Positions 9,338 to 18,187 of a stretch of DNA of 64,000 nt are shown in pieces. How positions within the stretch are numbered: position 1 is the stretch's first letter; the number at the start of each line of letters is the position of its first letter. The notes under the pieces were generated by a model, which saw only the letters and a program-made list of their open reading frames with translations, was not told the DNA's origin and made no database searches. This DNA is from Desulfuromusa kysingii. Lineage in GTDB: Bacteria; Desulfobacterota; Desulfuromonadia; Desulfuromonadales; Geopsychrobacteraceae. Position numbers and translations under genes: made by a program. The stretch is taken from contig NZ_FNQN01000006.1 in assembly GCF_900107645.1 (NCBI RefSeq), forward strand, positions 1 through 64,000. The letters are read 5' to 3'.

Positions 9338-9571
9338 ATGAAGAAAATACAAATTCTAGGAACCGGATGTGCCAAATGCCAGAAACTTGCTGAGAACACC
9401 AAACAGGCTGCCGACAGCCTCGGGCTTACCTATGAACTTGAAAAGATCACCGACATCAACCAGATCATGAGTTTTGGAGTCATGACCACACCTGGGTTAG
9501 CTGTTGATGGCAAAGTTTTGGTGACCGGTAAAGTGCCGAGTGTCATTGATATTGAGAAAATGATTGGATGA
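9338..9571 (+). CDS. small thioredoxin-like redox-active disulfide protein
   Basis: A 77-residue cytoplasmic thioredoxin-fold protein with the active site GTGCAKCQKL (Cys11, Cys14) and the cis-Pro region MTTPGLAVDGK. It belongs to the redox-active disulfide protein 2 type, commonly encoded beside DUF318 permeases. It probably delivers or receives electrons for the permease or for its substrate. An AAGGAG site precedes the ATG. The stop overlaps the region containing the next gene's ribosome binding site. Confidence 0.85.
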   Translation: MKKIQILGTGCAKCQKLAENTKQAADSLGLTYELEKITDINQIMSFGVMTTPGLAVDGKVLVTGKVPSVIDIEKMIG

Positions 9572-9579
9572 GGTTGATA

Positions 9580-9933
9580 ATGAAGAAAATTATTTTAATA
9601 ACGCTGTCGGTATTTTTGTTGGCGACAACCGTCATGGCAAACAACTTGCCAAAATTGATTGATATCGGAGCTGACAAGTGCATTCCTTGTATTAAAATGG
9701 CACCCATTCTTGAGCAACTTAAAGATGATTTCTCCGGTCAAATGGAGGTTGAATTTATCGATGCATGGAAGAATCGAAACGCAGCGGCAAGCTATGGAAT
9801 CCGCATGATTCCTACCCAGATTTTTTTCGCTGCAAATGGGGACGAACTCTACCGCCACACTGGTTTTTATTCCCGTGATGAGATTTTGGATAAATGGCAG
9901 GAGTTAGGTTACCAATTTACAGGTCATAATTGA
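9580..9933 (+). CDS. periplasmic thioredoxin-family protein
   Basis: From ATG 9580, preceded by GATGAGG with six bases spacing, this is a 117-residue protein with a cleavable signal peptide (residues 1-20) and a thioredoxin fold. The redox motif is DKCIPCIKM with Cys34 and Cys37, and IRMIPTQIFF carries the cis-Pro. A frame four codons longer exists (9568) but has no better ribosome binding site. With the CcdA-like protein encoded next it would form an electron route from cytoplasm to periplasm. Confidence 0.82.
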   Translation: MKKIILITLSVFLLATTVMANNLPKLIDIGADKCIPCIKMAPILEQLKDDFSGQMEVEFIDAWKNRNAAASYGIRMIPTQIFFAANGDELYRHTGFYSRDEILDKWQELGYQFTGHN

Positions 9934-10634
9934 TGGTTGAACAACTGATGACAAGCCTCAGCCAGGCTGTCTATGCTACTCCTTTGATTGCGCTGACTGC
10001 GGCAGCAGGGTGGGGTGTTTTGAGTATTCTCCTTTCGCCCTGTCATCTTGCGAGTATCCCCCTGATTGTTGGGTTTATCGATGGCCAAGGGCGCATGAGT
10101 ACACGTCGAGCGTTTGTCATATCAAATCTGTTTGCTATCGGTATCCTTCTCTCCATTGCTTTGATCGGATTATTGACCGCTTTGGCTGGGCGAATGTTGG
10201 GAGATCTCGGCCCTTACGGTAATTGGTCGGTGGCGATTATATTCTTCCTCTTCGGCCTTCACCTTCTCGGTGTTATCCCGATGCCATGGTCTGGCCCTGG
10301 ACAGATCAATATGGGCCGTAAAGGAATGTTTGCGGCCTTTATCCTAGGGTTGGTTTTTGGTGTGGCGCTGGGACCCTGTACTTTCGCATTTATGGGACCG
10401 GTCCTCGGGGTTGCATTCGCCGAGGCGAACAACAGCATGATTTTTGCCGCTCTCCTGTTGCTTGCTTATGGTCTCGGCCATTGTGCCGTCATTGTCTTTG
10501 CCGGAACTTTTACTGAAAAAGTACAACGCTATCTCAATTGGACTGAAGGTTCTAAGGGGACAATCTGGATCAAACGGATCTGCGGACTACTGGTCATAGC
10601 TGGTGGGTTTTGGTTGGTGTATAGTGCTGCATAA
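9933..10634 (+). CDS. CcdA/DsbD-type transmembrane thiol-disulfide carrier
   Basis: A 233-residue membrane protein with about six helices. The conserved Cys-bearing segments of the CcdA family are present: LLSPCHLASIPL near the N-terminus and GVALGPCTFAF in the second half. CcdA proteins pass reducing equivalents from cytoplasmic thioredoxin to periplasmic partners. The ATG overlaps the stop of the preceding thioredoxin gene by one base (TGATG), supporting translational coupling and a joint role in the ArsR-controlled operon. Confidence 0.85.
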   Translation: MVEQLMTSLSQAVYATPLIALTAAAGWGVLSILLSPCHLASIPLIVGFIDGQGRMSTRRAFVISNLFAIGILLSIALIGLLTALAGRMLGDLGPYGNWSVAIIFFLFGLHLLGVIPMPWSGPGQINMGRKGMFAAFILGLVFGVALGPCTFAFMGPVLGVAFAEANNSMIFAALLLLAYGLGHCAVIVFAGTFTEKVQRYLNWTEGSKGTIWIKRICGLLVIAGGFWLVYSAA

Positions 10635-10650
10635 ATGATCTTTTAAAGAA

Positions 10651-10702
10651 ATTGCAATGGTTAAGGTTCACGAACCTTAAGTGATGGCAATCTTTTTGTT
10701 TT
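10651..10702 (+). terminator. terminator of the ArsR operon
   Basis: A perfect 9-bp stem (10661-10669 with 10672-10680, a TTAAGGTTC palindrome) is extended by ATTGC (10651) pairing with GCAAT (10687) and followed by CTTTTTGTTTT. It separates the ArsR operon from the PEP-CTERM gene. Confidence 0.6.
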
Positions 10703-10799
10703 ATATATCTCTTCTAATAGGACTTTTGAAAAAAATGTCGGAAAAATTTACATCGTCTATTTGTTGAAAATAAATGATTGTAAATCAAGCACTTATGGT

Positions 10800-10816
10800 T
10801 TGGTACAATATGTGCG
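10800..10816 (+). promoter_or_regulatory. sigma-54 (RpoN) promoter of the PEP-CTERM gene
   Basis: TTGGTAC-N5-TGTGC places GG (10802-10803) and GC (10814-10815) exactly ten bases apart, as required for -24/-12 promoters, with a good match around both elements. It lies about 100 bases before the PEP-CTERM start. In known XrtA systems the response regulator PrsR is a sigma-54 activator paired with PrsK, whose gene is at the right end of this window. Confidence 0.65.
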
Positions 10817-10916
10817 TTAGTCAATTGATGTAATACATTATAGTGCAGTAAAATTTACTTGTACCATATGAATATACCGCTTATACCTCAATCAGAGGCA
10901 AATGGAGAGTCTACAA

Positions 10917-11618
10917 ATGAGAATTAAATTGCTATTATTGACTATTGCTTTGTTGCTTACTTCAACACACGGAATGGCTTTGACTGTTTCATCTAATCAG
11001 CTTGTTACGAGTGCTGGAAACTATTCTGATACTGGTGATGAGGCGTTTAGCTTTACGGGTGGAGATGATATAACCGCTTTCTTAATGTTTGAGTTTGCGG
11101 GGTATCAAAATACAAACACTTTTGGTTTGTATACTTACTCCTTTGACACGCAAGGAAATGTAGTTGCTGATAACACTTTGGAGATTTTTAATGGTGCTGC
11201 CCAGGGTCTTTGGGATGACAATCAAGATCCTTTGAACTCTACGACTACGGTCACATTTGATTTTACAGGTGGTAGCGTCTCTACAAGTAACAACTCTATT
11301 GCCATTAGTGATAATCGCTTTGGGTTCTACTTGACTAGCCCTACCAATAATGGTCAAACTTTTTACACCCATACTTCACTCAATGCTGATCAATATGATC
11401 ATTTCTTGACTTTTGATACTCGTGATAATGCTGCGTGGGAAGTTATGGGTTCAAATTATGTTCTTGCCGCGGAAGATTTATGGAGTGGCGGTGACCAGGA
11501 CTTTACTGACATGGTTGTAGGTATTTCTGACATAGCGCCAGTTCCAGAACCAGCAACCCTCCTCCTCCTAGGTTCTGGTCTTGTTGGTCTCGCTTTCTTG
11601 AAGCGTCGTAAATCATAA
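10917..11618 (+). CDS. PEP-CTERM sorting-domain protein with DUF4114-like region
   Basis: A secreted substrate of the exosortase. It has an N-terminal signal peptide (about 1-22 from ATG 10917, chosen because GGAGAG lies seven bases upstream) and, at the C-terminus, the sorting signal: VPEPATL, a hydrophobic helix and a terminal KRRK cluster. The segment before it (YVLAAEDLWSGGDQDFTDMVV) resembles the acidic end of DUF4114 domains. The protein is low in charge and rich in Thr, Ser and Asn, as usual for surface PEP-CTERM proteins. It is the only clear PEP-CTERM substrate in the window. Confidence 0.9.
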   Translation: MRIKLLLLTIALLLTSTHGMALTVSSNQLVTSAGNYSDTGDEAFSFTGGDDITAFLMFEFAGYQNTNTFGLYTYSFDTQGNVVADNTLEIFNGAAQGLWDDNQDPLNSTTTVTFDFTGGSVSTSNNSIAISDNRFGFYLTSPTNNGQTFYTHTSLNADQYDHFLTFDTRDNAAWEVMGSNYVLAAEDLWSGGDQDFTDMVVGISDIAPVPEPATLLLLGSGLVGLAFLKRRKS

Positions 11619-11642
11619 GCCAAAAGACACATTAAAATGGAG

Positions 11643-11675
11643 AAAGGGTGGTGCGTAAGGCACCACCCTTTTTTT
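11643..11675 (+). terminator. intrinsic terminator after the PEP-CTERM gene
   Basis: A perfect 9-bp GC-rich stem (11646-11654 with 11660-11668), 5-base loop and seven T. It makes the PEP-CTERM gene a single-gene transcript. Confidence 0.9.
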
Positions 11676-11842
11676 GTGTTCGTTCGGTTAGAAAAACTAA
11701 AGCCTGCTTGCTTTTTTACTGTATTCTGTTTAACTTACATGTTCTGTAATGGACGCTGTTTATATTTAAAAATCACATATTTTTAATATGTTTTGTCCTA
11801 AGACTTCTTATTAATACAAACACTTTCCAGAAGGTGGGGGCT

Positions 11843-14479
11843 ATGCAAAGACTCTTAATTTTAATTATTCTCCTTTTTATCGTTTCTTGTGGGGGACAAT
11901 CCAAAGAAGAATTATTGCTAGAAGGAAACCGACTAAGTGCTGAAGGAAATTTTCGTGGTGCTGTCGTTCTGTATAAAAATGCCCTGGAAAAAGATGTCAA
12001 CTATCTCGATGCTCGCATTGGGTTGGCGGAAGCCTATCTAAGCTCAGAAAATTTTGATCGGGCAGAAAAAGAATTTCAAAAAGTTCTGCTGCAAAATCCC
12101 TCACAAACTGATTTATTGTTGAAACTGGCAGCCATCTATATTAACCAAAAATTACCCGAAAAAGCGCTTCTTGAACTCGATAAATACCACTCTAATAACC
12201 ATGAGACAGTTGAGTCGTTAGTTTTATATGGCCGAGCACATGGTGCATCCGGAGATATAGATTCTGCTGAACAATTTTTCAAAAAAGCCTTACAACTTGA
12301 TTCGACTGCGATCGATCCCCGTTTGAATTTAGCAAAGGTTTATTTGCAGAAGAAAGATTTCGTCATAGCGAAGCAATATCTGCAGGAAGCTATCTCTATT
12401 GATAATAAGCTGATCGAAGCTTACTACTTGCTGGCTTCCATTGAGACGCGTCAAGGGAATCGTGAGGCTGCCCTTACTGCTTATTCTAATATTATTCAGG
12501 TGGATGCAAAGCAGCTTCAAGCTATCTATATGTCAGGCATTTTACAGATGGATCTTGGCGATATGGCCGCAGCACAGGCTTCTATTGACAAGCTTCTATC
12601 CAGTTTTCCTGATCGTTCAGACGGATCACGTTTAAACGGTTTTTTGTTATATCGCCAGGAGAAGTATGAAGAAGCCAAAATCGCTTTAGAGGATTCATTG
12701 AAAAAGCAGCAGCATCTCCTTTCCTATTTCTTTTTAGGTCTCAGTTATTATGGATTGGAAAATTATGAGATTGCTCTGAACCAATTTCAGAAAGCACTTG
12801 ATCTTAATCCGAGCTTTGAGAGGGCCAGAATTCTTGTTTCAATGACGTTGCTCAAACAAAAACGTCTTGATGACGCTATCATTGAGGTTCAAAAAGTTCT
12901 CCGGACAAATCCAGATAATGCGTACGCTCATAACATTCTAGGAAGCGCCTATCTCGCAGATGGCCAATATGATCAAGGGATGGCTGAACTTGAGACTGCA
13001 ACAGATTTAGATCCGGATTTAGCTGATGCACATTTGAAACGCGGAATTTTTCATTTGGCAAAAGGGCAGGGGGCGGAAGGTGAAGCTGATTTGGTCAAGG
13101 CTGTTGATGCTGCTCCCGAAGTCTTGAATGGGCGTCTGATGTTGGTCACTCATTATCTTAGACAAAAAAATTATTCAGCGGCAGTACAGAGCTTGCAAGA
13201 TGGGATGGATGGATCCAAGGCCGATGCCCTTTTAAACAATTATCTGGCTGCAGCTTATTTTTCGCAAAAAAAACCAGTACAGGCTTTGGCTGCGCTGGAG
13301 AAAGCAAAACAGGCTAACCCCGATTATTTAACCCCATATTTTAACCTTGCCTCCTACTACGCCTCGCAATCAAATTATGAAAAAGCTATCGCTGAATATT
13401 ATCAAGTAATCTCTGCCGACAGTAAAAATCTTAGGGCATTACTGGGTATTGCCGCATTGTATAATGTCCAAGGTAAAGTTTCTGACGTCGACAAAATGTA
13501 TGGGCAGATAGAAGCTACGGGCACTGAATCTGGCTTCGTCGCTGCTGCTCAGTATCAGTTGAAGAAAAAACAAACGGCAGAAGCTCTAGCTATTGTTGAC
13601 CGTGGTCTGCAATCTTTTCGAGATTCTATGCCACTATTGGAGCTCAAGGGGGGGCTGCACTTGCAGCAACAACAGTGGGATGATGCTGAGACAGCTTACA
13701 TTGAATTGTCAGGTGTTTCAGCTGAGCGCGGCAATAATCTTTTAGTCCGCCTCTATCTCTCATCCGGTCAATCAGCCAAAGCAGATAAGTTGATCTCAGA
13801 AGTGTTATCCTCAGACGGTGACCAGGAATACCCTTATTTACTCTCTTCTCTTTTTTTAGCAGGACAAGAAAAAAAACAAGAGGCGGTAAAGATTTTGCAA
13901 CAGGGGATTGCGACGGTGCCTCATCCGCTACGATTGCAAATGCAACTAGCACGAACCTTTGAGCAAGATGATAAATCACAGTTAGCGGAACAACTTTATC
14001 AGCGGATAATTCAGTCGGCGCCACGTTTTGCCCCAGCCTATTCCGCGCTCGGCTTTTTGAAAGAAAGTCATGGTGATAAAGGGGCCGCATTGGAGTATTA
14101 TAAGTCCGCGATAAAGTTTGATAACAAAAGCACCTCGGCATTAAATAATCTCGCCTACCTATTGATGGACAATTTTGGCGAAGAAGAGGAGGCGCTTAAC
14201 TACGCTATGGATGCGTACCGGTTGCAGCCTAATGATCCCCGGATCATGGACACTCTAGGATATGCCCTGATTAAGAATGGTCGTGCTGAGGATGCATCCA
14301 ATTTACTCGAAAAGGCTCATGATCTCCTCCCTGGTGTTGCTGCGGTAACGCTGCATCTAGCAATGGCAAAAATTGAAACCGGAGAGGATTCCATTGCTAA
14401 AGGCTTATTAGAAGAAGTGATCGCGTCTGGTGATAAGAGCGAGCTTCAGCAAGCCGAAGAGCTACTAAACACATTATAA
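11843..14479 (+). CDS. prsT: XrtA/PEP-CTERM system TPR-repeat lipoprotein PrsT
   Basis: A lipoprotein of 878 residues: leader MQRLLILIILLFIVSC with the lipid-bearing Cys at 16, then tandem tetratricopeptide repeats through the rest (for example NAYAHNILGSAYLADGQYD, and SALNNLAYLLMDN near the end). Size, architecture and position match the PEP-CTERM system TPR protein (TIGR02917). TPR scaffolds of this kind hold the export machinery together at the envelope. The ATG at 11843 follows AAGGTGGGGG; the longer GTG frame is less likely. It opens the main exopolysaccharide locus. Confidence 0.9.
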   Translation: MQRLLILIILLFIVSCGGQSKEELLLEGNRLSAEGNFRGAVVLYKNALEKDVNYLDARIGLAEAYLSSENFDRAEKEFQKVLLQNPSQTDLLLKLAAIYINQKLPEKALLELDKYHSNNHETVESLVLYGRAHGASGDIDSAEQFFKKALQLDSTAIDPRLNLAKVYLQKKDFVIAKQYLQEAISIDNKLIEAYYLLASIETRQGNREAALTAYSNIIQVDAKQLQAIYMSGILQMDLGDMAAAQASIDKLLSSFPDRSDGSRLNGFLLYRQEKYEEAKIALEDSLKKQQHLLSYFFLGLSYYGLENYEIALNQFQKALDLNPSFERARILVSMTLLKQKRLDDAIIEVQKVLRTNPDNAYAHNILGSAYLADGQYDQGMAELETATDLDPDLADAHLKRGIFHLAKGQGAEGEADLVKAVDAAPEVLNGRLMLVTHYLRQKNYSAAVQSLQDGMDGSKADALLNNYLAAAYFSQKKPVQALAALEKAKQANPDYLTPYFNLASYYASQSNYEKAIAEYYQVISADSKNLRALLGIAALYNVQGKVSDVDKMYGQIEATGTESGFVAAAQYQLKKKQTAEALAIVDRGLQSFRDSMPLLELKGGLHLQQQQWDDAETAYIELSGVSAERGNNLLVRLYLSSGQSAKADKLISEVLSSDGDQEYPYLLSSLFLAGQEKKQEAVKILQQGIATVPHPLRLQMQLARTFEQDDKSQLAEQLYQRIIQSAPRFAPAYSALGFLKESHGDKGAALEYYKSAIKFDNKSTSALNNLAYLLMDNFGEEEEALNYAMDAYRLQPNDPRIMDTLGYALIKNGRAEDASNLLEKAHDLLPGVAAVTLHLAMAKIETGEDSIAKGLLEEVIASGDKSELQQAEELLNTL

Positions 14480-14493
14480 CGAGTCATTGAATT

Positions 14494-15858
14494 ATGATGG
14501 TCAGAGCGAAATATTTTATTATCATAATCGATATCTGTATGGCTTATCTTTGCTTGGCAGGGGCTTATCTGATTCGGTTTGGTCATGTTACCATTTCTGA
14601 GAGTCTCTTTTCCTGGAGTATTCTCGAGGTATTGAGTTGCTTGTGTGTCGTGTTTTTTTTCTCATACCTATTTGAGCTTTACGAGCGACAAAAATTTGTT
14701 AGTCGGAAATTTCTGTTTTATCGGGTTCTTTCAACAGGAGTGGGGAGTTTTTTTCTCCTCTCAGCGCTCTTCTATTTGCTCCCATTTTTACAAATTGGAC
14801 GGGGGATTTTGCTGATTTCTCTGGTTTTATTCTGCTGTGCTCAATATGGGTCGAGATTATTGATCCGTAAGTTTTCACACTCAGCACAATTTGCAACTAG
14901 AATATTGATTGTTGGTGCCGGGGAGTTGGCAAAAAGTATCGCTGAAATCGTGCCCAAAGACCAGAACGTTCATAGTTTTGTCCGCTTTGTTTCCTGCACT
15001 GAAAGGGACCCTGAAGTTGACCCGGCTTTGATCGTCGGAAATATTAAAGAGATTGATAGCCTCATCCATGACTACAGACCTCAAAAGTTAGTTGTGGCGC
15101 TCAATGAACGACGTGGTAATTTACCACTCAAAGAATTTATGCGGAGTAAGTTGCGCGGTATTGAAATAGTTGAAGCGACCACGTACTTCGAACAAGTCAA
15201 AGGCTGTCTGCTGATTGAAAACATGCAGCCAAGTGCCTTTGTCTATACTCACAGCTTTCGGATGACCCCATTTATGCGTGGTTATAAGCGTATTTATGAT
15301 ATTGTCTTCTCGGTTATTGGTCTGCTCCTTTCTTCACCTCTTTTTCCTGTTCTGGCCGTCATTATCAAGTTGGATACACCCGGCCCAGTGTTTTATAAGC
15401 AACTCAGGGTTGGTGAAAATGAAGTAGAATATTTTGTTTATAAATTTCGTACGATGGGGCAAGATGCAGAGAAACAATCCGGAGCTGTATGGGCACAAAA
15501 AGATGATCCCCGGGTGACGCGTATTGGTCAGTTTCTACGCAAAACTCGTCTGGATGAAATTCCACAACTCTATAATGTTCTTAAGGGGGACATGAGTTTC
15601 ATCGGTCCTCGCCCTGAGCGGATGGCGTTTGTTGAAAAATTAAAGGAAACCATCCCTTTTTATTCCATCCGACATTTTGTGAAGCCAGGTGTTACGGGTT
15701 GGGCTCAAGTCTGTTATCCTTATGGAGCTTCGGACGCAGATGCTCTTGAAAAAATGCGTTATGACCTGTTTTATATTAAAAACTACTCTGTCTTTCTCGA
15801 TTTCAAAATTATAATTGATACGATCCGTGTTGTTTTGACGGGTTTTGGAGGTCGATAG
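14494..15858 (+). CDS. epsB: EpsB-type undecaprenyl-phosphate sugar transferase (XrtA-associated)
   Basis: The priming enzyme that moves a sugar-1-phosphate onto undecaprenyl phosphate. It has four to five N-terminal membrane helices, a nucleotide-binding-like middle domain and, from about residue 260, the bacterial sugar transferase domain: KRIYDIVFSVIG with a membrane hairpin, PGPVFYKQLRVGE, YKFRTM, TRLDEIPQL and FIGPRPER. The 454-residue layout fits the XrtA-associated EpsB family (TIGR03013). It follows prsT by 14 bases and abuts the export gene. Confidence 0.92.
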   Translation: MMVRAKYFIIIIDICMAYLCLAGAYLIRFGHVTISESLFSWSILEVLSCLCVVFFFSYLFELYERQKFVSRKFLFYRVLSTGVGSFFLLSALFYLLPFLQIGRGILLISLVLFCCAQYGSRLLIRKFSHSAQFATRILIVGAGELAKSIAEIVPKDQNVHSFVRFVSCTERDPEVDPALIVGNIKEIDSLIHDYRPQKLVVALNERRGNLPLKEFMRSKLRGIEIVEATTYFEQVKGCLLIENMQPSAFVYTHSFRMTPFMRGYKRIYDIVFSVIGLLLSSPLFPVLAVIIKLDTPGPVFYKQLRVGENEVEYFVYKFRTMGQDAEKQSGAVWAQKDDPRVTRIGQFLRKTRLDEIPQLYNVLKGDMSFIGPRPERMAFVEKLKETIPFYSIRHFVKPGVTGWAQVCYPYGASDADALEKMRYDLFYIKNYSVFLDFKIIIDTIRVVLTGFGGR

Positions 15859-16659
15859 TTGAAAAAAATAGTGCTCAGTTGTTTTATTGTGTCATTGACT
15901 CTGGGGAGCTTTTCTGGCTTTGCAGCTGCCGCAGATTATTTAATTGGTAAAGGAGATGTTCTAGAGGTCTCCGTTTGGGGGGTTCCTGAGATGAGTCGTT
16001 CTGTCACCGTCAGACCTGATGGAAAAATCACTTTGCCTGCTGTCGGCGATGTCTTGGCAGACAGATCGACACCGGCAAATTTGAGTAAAACCATTTCTAC
16101 CAAGATGAAAGAGTATATCAAGCAACCGATAGTAACCGTTTCGGTGCAACAGATTATCAATAATCGCGTCTATATCACCGGGGGGGGCGTGTCTCGCGTT
16201 TTTGATATGACAAAAGAGACATCACTGCTTAAATTACTAAGTGAACTCGGAGACTTGTCAACAGTTGATTTGCGAAGAGCTTATCTTTCCCGGAACAATG
16301 AGAAAATAAATACCGACTTTTATCGTCTTTATTTTGAAGGTGATATGTCTCAGGATATTCAGCTTAAAGCTGAGGATATCATTTTTATCCCAAGTAACCG
16401 ACTCAATATTGTTTATGTTATGGGAGCAGTCACAGCGCCACAAAGTCTCCAATTTTATGAAGGAATGAAGGTTATGGATGCTATCCTGACCGCTGGTGGA
16501 TTTACAGAATTCGCCAAAGAAGGAAGCGTCTTTGTTATCGGCAAAGATAAGGTCAAACATCAAATTGATCTTAAAAAGGTGACAAAAGGGAAAGATATTT
16601 CCGCCAATGTTGCTTTAAAGCCCGGTGACTATGTTATTGTCGAAGAAAGTATTTTCTAG
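15859..16659 (+). CDS. XrtA-associated polysaccharide export protein (Wza family)
   Basis: A periplasmic/outer-membrane export protein of 266 residues. After the signal peptide comes the polysaccharide export domain (YLIGKGDVLEVSVWGVPEM, SVTVRPDGKITLP), followed by SLBB-like domains (VYVMGAVTAPQSL). The start is TTG at 15859 immediately after the previous stop, with GGAGG eight bases upstream. The leader ends AAAADY and shows no usable lipobox, unlike Wza itself. A G8 run at 16190-16197 lies in frame within a Gly-rich turn. Confidence 0.9.
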   Translation: MKKIVLSCFIVSLTLGSFSGFAAAADYLIGKGDVLEVSVWGVPEMSRSVTVRPDGKITLPAVGDVLADRSTPANLSKTISTKMKEYIKQPIVTVSVQQIINNRVYITGGGVSRVFDMTKETSLLKLLSELGDLSTVDLRRAYLSRNNEKINTDFYRLYFEGDMSQDIQLKAEDIIFIPSNRLNIVYVMGAVTAPQSLQFYEGMKVMDAILTAGGFTEFAKEGSVFVIGKDKVKHQIDLKKVTKGKDISANVALKPGDYVIVEESIF

Positions 16660-16672
16660 GATTTTTTGATCT

Positions 16673-18175
16673 ATGCAAAACTTTAAAGAATTACTCCGTT
16701 ACCTTCGTGCTCTTCATCGGCATAGATACTTGTTTGTCTTTGTCGCGTTGATGGTGATGACTGTTATCGGTGTCTACAGCTTTACTTTGCCTAAAAAATA
16801 TAGCGCCGATACGACTGTATTTATTGAGCGAAATGTCATTGATAGTTTGGTTCGTGGCATCGCTGTTTCTCCTGATATTAATGATCGAATTCGCGTTCTT
16901 CGCTATGCGATACTCAGTCGTGATCTGGTGACGAAAACGTTGGAAGAGGTTGGATCAGAAATCTTTGCTAAGCCGATTGCCGAGCAACAAAATTATATCT
17001 CTGGTTTAATTAAGCGGATCAACTTGAGAATCCGTGGACAAGAGCTTTTTACCCTCTCTTTGGTAGATAAAGACCCCTCATTTGCGCAGAAATTCGTGAA
17101 CACTCTTGTTGGGACCTATGTTGAAGAAAATATTTCAGCAAAAAGGGAGGAAACTTATGGTGCTAACCGATTTCTAGATGAACAAATAGAGATATTTAAG
17201 GCCAAGCTCGAGGCTGCAGAAGATAAAATAATCGATTTTAGAAAGAAAAATGGAATTTATTTTTCTGTTAACGAGGGTGCGACTCTAGCTAATATCAGGG
17301 AATTGGAAAATCAGATTGAAACCATAGAGTTGAACCAAGACACCCTATTAGCCAGAAAAAAACAAATTCAAAGCCAGCTTGATTCCCTCCCAGAAACGAT
17401 TGATATGGTCAGTGAAAGTGCTGAAGGGAATCGTCTTGCGGAGATGGAAAGCCGCTTAAACAACCTTCTCCTCAAATATACAGATAACTATCCAGAAGTG
17501 ATTAGATTAAAATCAGAGATTGACACTCTGAAAAAGCGACTCACTGAGCCTAATAACAATGCAAGTAAGCCTGAACGTACGCGTTTGACATCATTGAACC
17601 CATTACATCAGGACTTGCAAGGGCGTGTCTTTGAACTTGATGCGGAGCTCTCATCTTTAGGGGCCAGAAAACTTAATTTACAAAAAACCATTGCCAAGCG
17701 AGAAAGTGAACTTCGGGAAGTGCCAACAGCACGCAAAGAGCTTGGCATTCTTGTCCAAGAGAGAGACTCTATCCGCAATGTTTATGATGAGTTGCTTGGG
17801 CGAATGAGTCAGTCCGAAGTTTCTAAACAAATGGAGATTGGCAATAAGGCTGCAACTTTTCGTATTGTTGACGCCGCTGTATTACCAGAGGTTCCTGTTT
17901 CTCCAAATATGATGAAGATGTTTCTTCTTGCTGTCGCTGGGGGGCTTGGTTGTGGCGTAGGGGTCATCTATCTGCTTGAATCCATGGATAATCGCATTCG
18001 GGACGTCAGCGTATTTGAAGGTCTTGGAATTGATGTTCTTGCCGTTGTGCCAAATATTGTTGATCCTGCAATCGCCAAAAAAGTTTGGCGAACTGATTTC
18101 ATCGTCGTTTTTACTGCTGGAGTCTATTTTCTGGGTTTTGCAGGTGTGTTTGTTTATGAAATTTATCTACGCTAG
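16673..18175 (+). CDS. XrtA-associated chain length determinant protein (Wzz family)
   Basis: An inner-membrane co-polymerase of 500 residues that sets polymer length. Helices at about 18-38 and 413-432 bracket a long periplasmic coiled-coil region, with the Wzz signature near the second helix (DAAVLPEVPVSPNMMKM). An additional C-terminal hydrophobic helix is present at about 475-495. Unlike many Wzc proteins it carries no kinase domain; that function is encoded by the next gene. Matches the TIGR03007 type. Confidence 0.9.
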   Translation: MQNFKELLRYLRALHRHRYLFVFVALMVMTVIGVYSFTLPKKYSADTTVFIERNVIDSLVRGIAVSPDINDRIRVLRYAILSRDLVTKTLEEVGSEIFAKPIAEQQNYISGLIKRINLRIRGQELFTLSLVDKDPSFAQKFVNTLVGTYVEENISAKREETYGANRFLDEQIEIFKAKLEAAEDKIIDFRKKNGIYFSVNEGATLANIRELENQIETIELNQDTLLARKKQIQSQLDSLPETIDMVSESAEGNRLAEMESRLNNLLLKYTDNYPEVIRLKSEIDTLKKRLTEPNNNASKPERTRLTSLNPLHQDLQGRVFELDAELSSLGARKLNLQKTIAKRESELREVPTARKELGILVQERDSIRNVYDELLGRMSQSEVSKQMEIGNKAATFRIVDAAVLPEVPVSPNMMKMFLLAVAGGLGCGVGVIYLLESMDNRIRDVSVFEGLGIDVLAVVPNIVDPAIAKKVWRTDFIVVFTAGVYFLGFAGVFVYEIYLR

Positions 18176-18187
18176 GCATTCTGGATT

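Noticed and set aside
13644-14141. 165-residue minus-strand frame within prsT
   Set aside because: It lies antisense to continuous TPR repeats and has no recognisable features.
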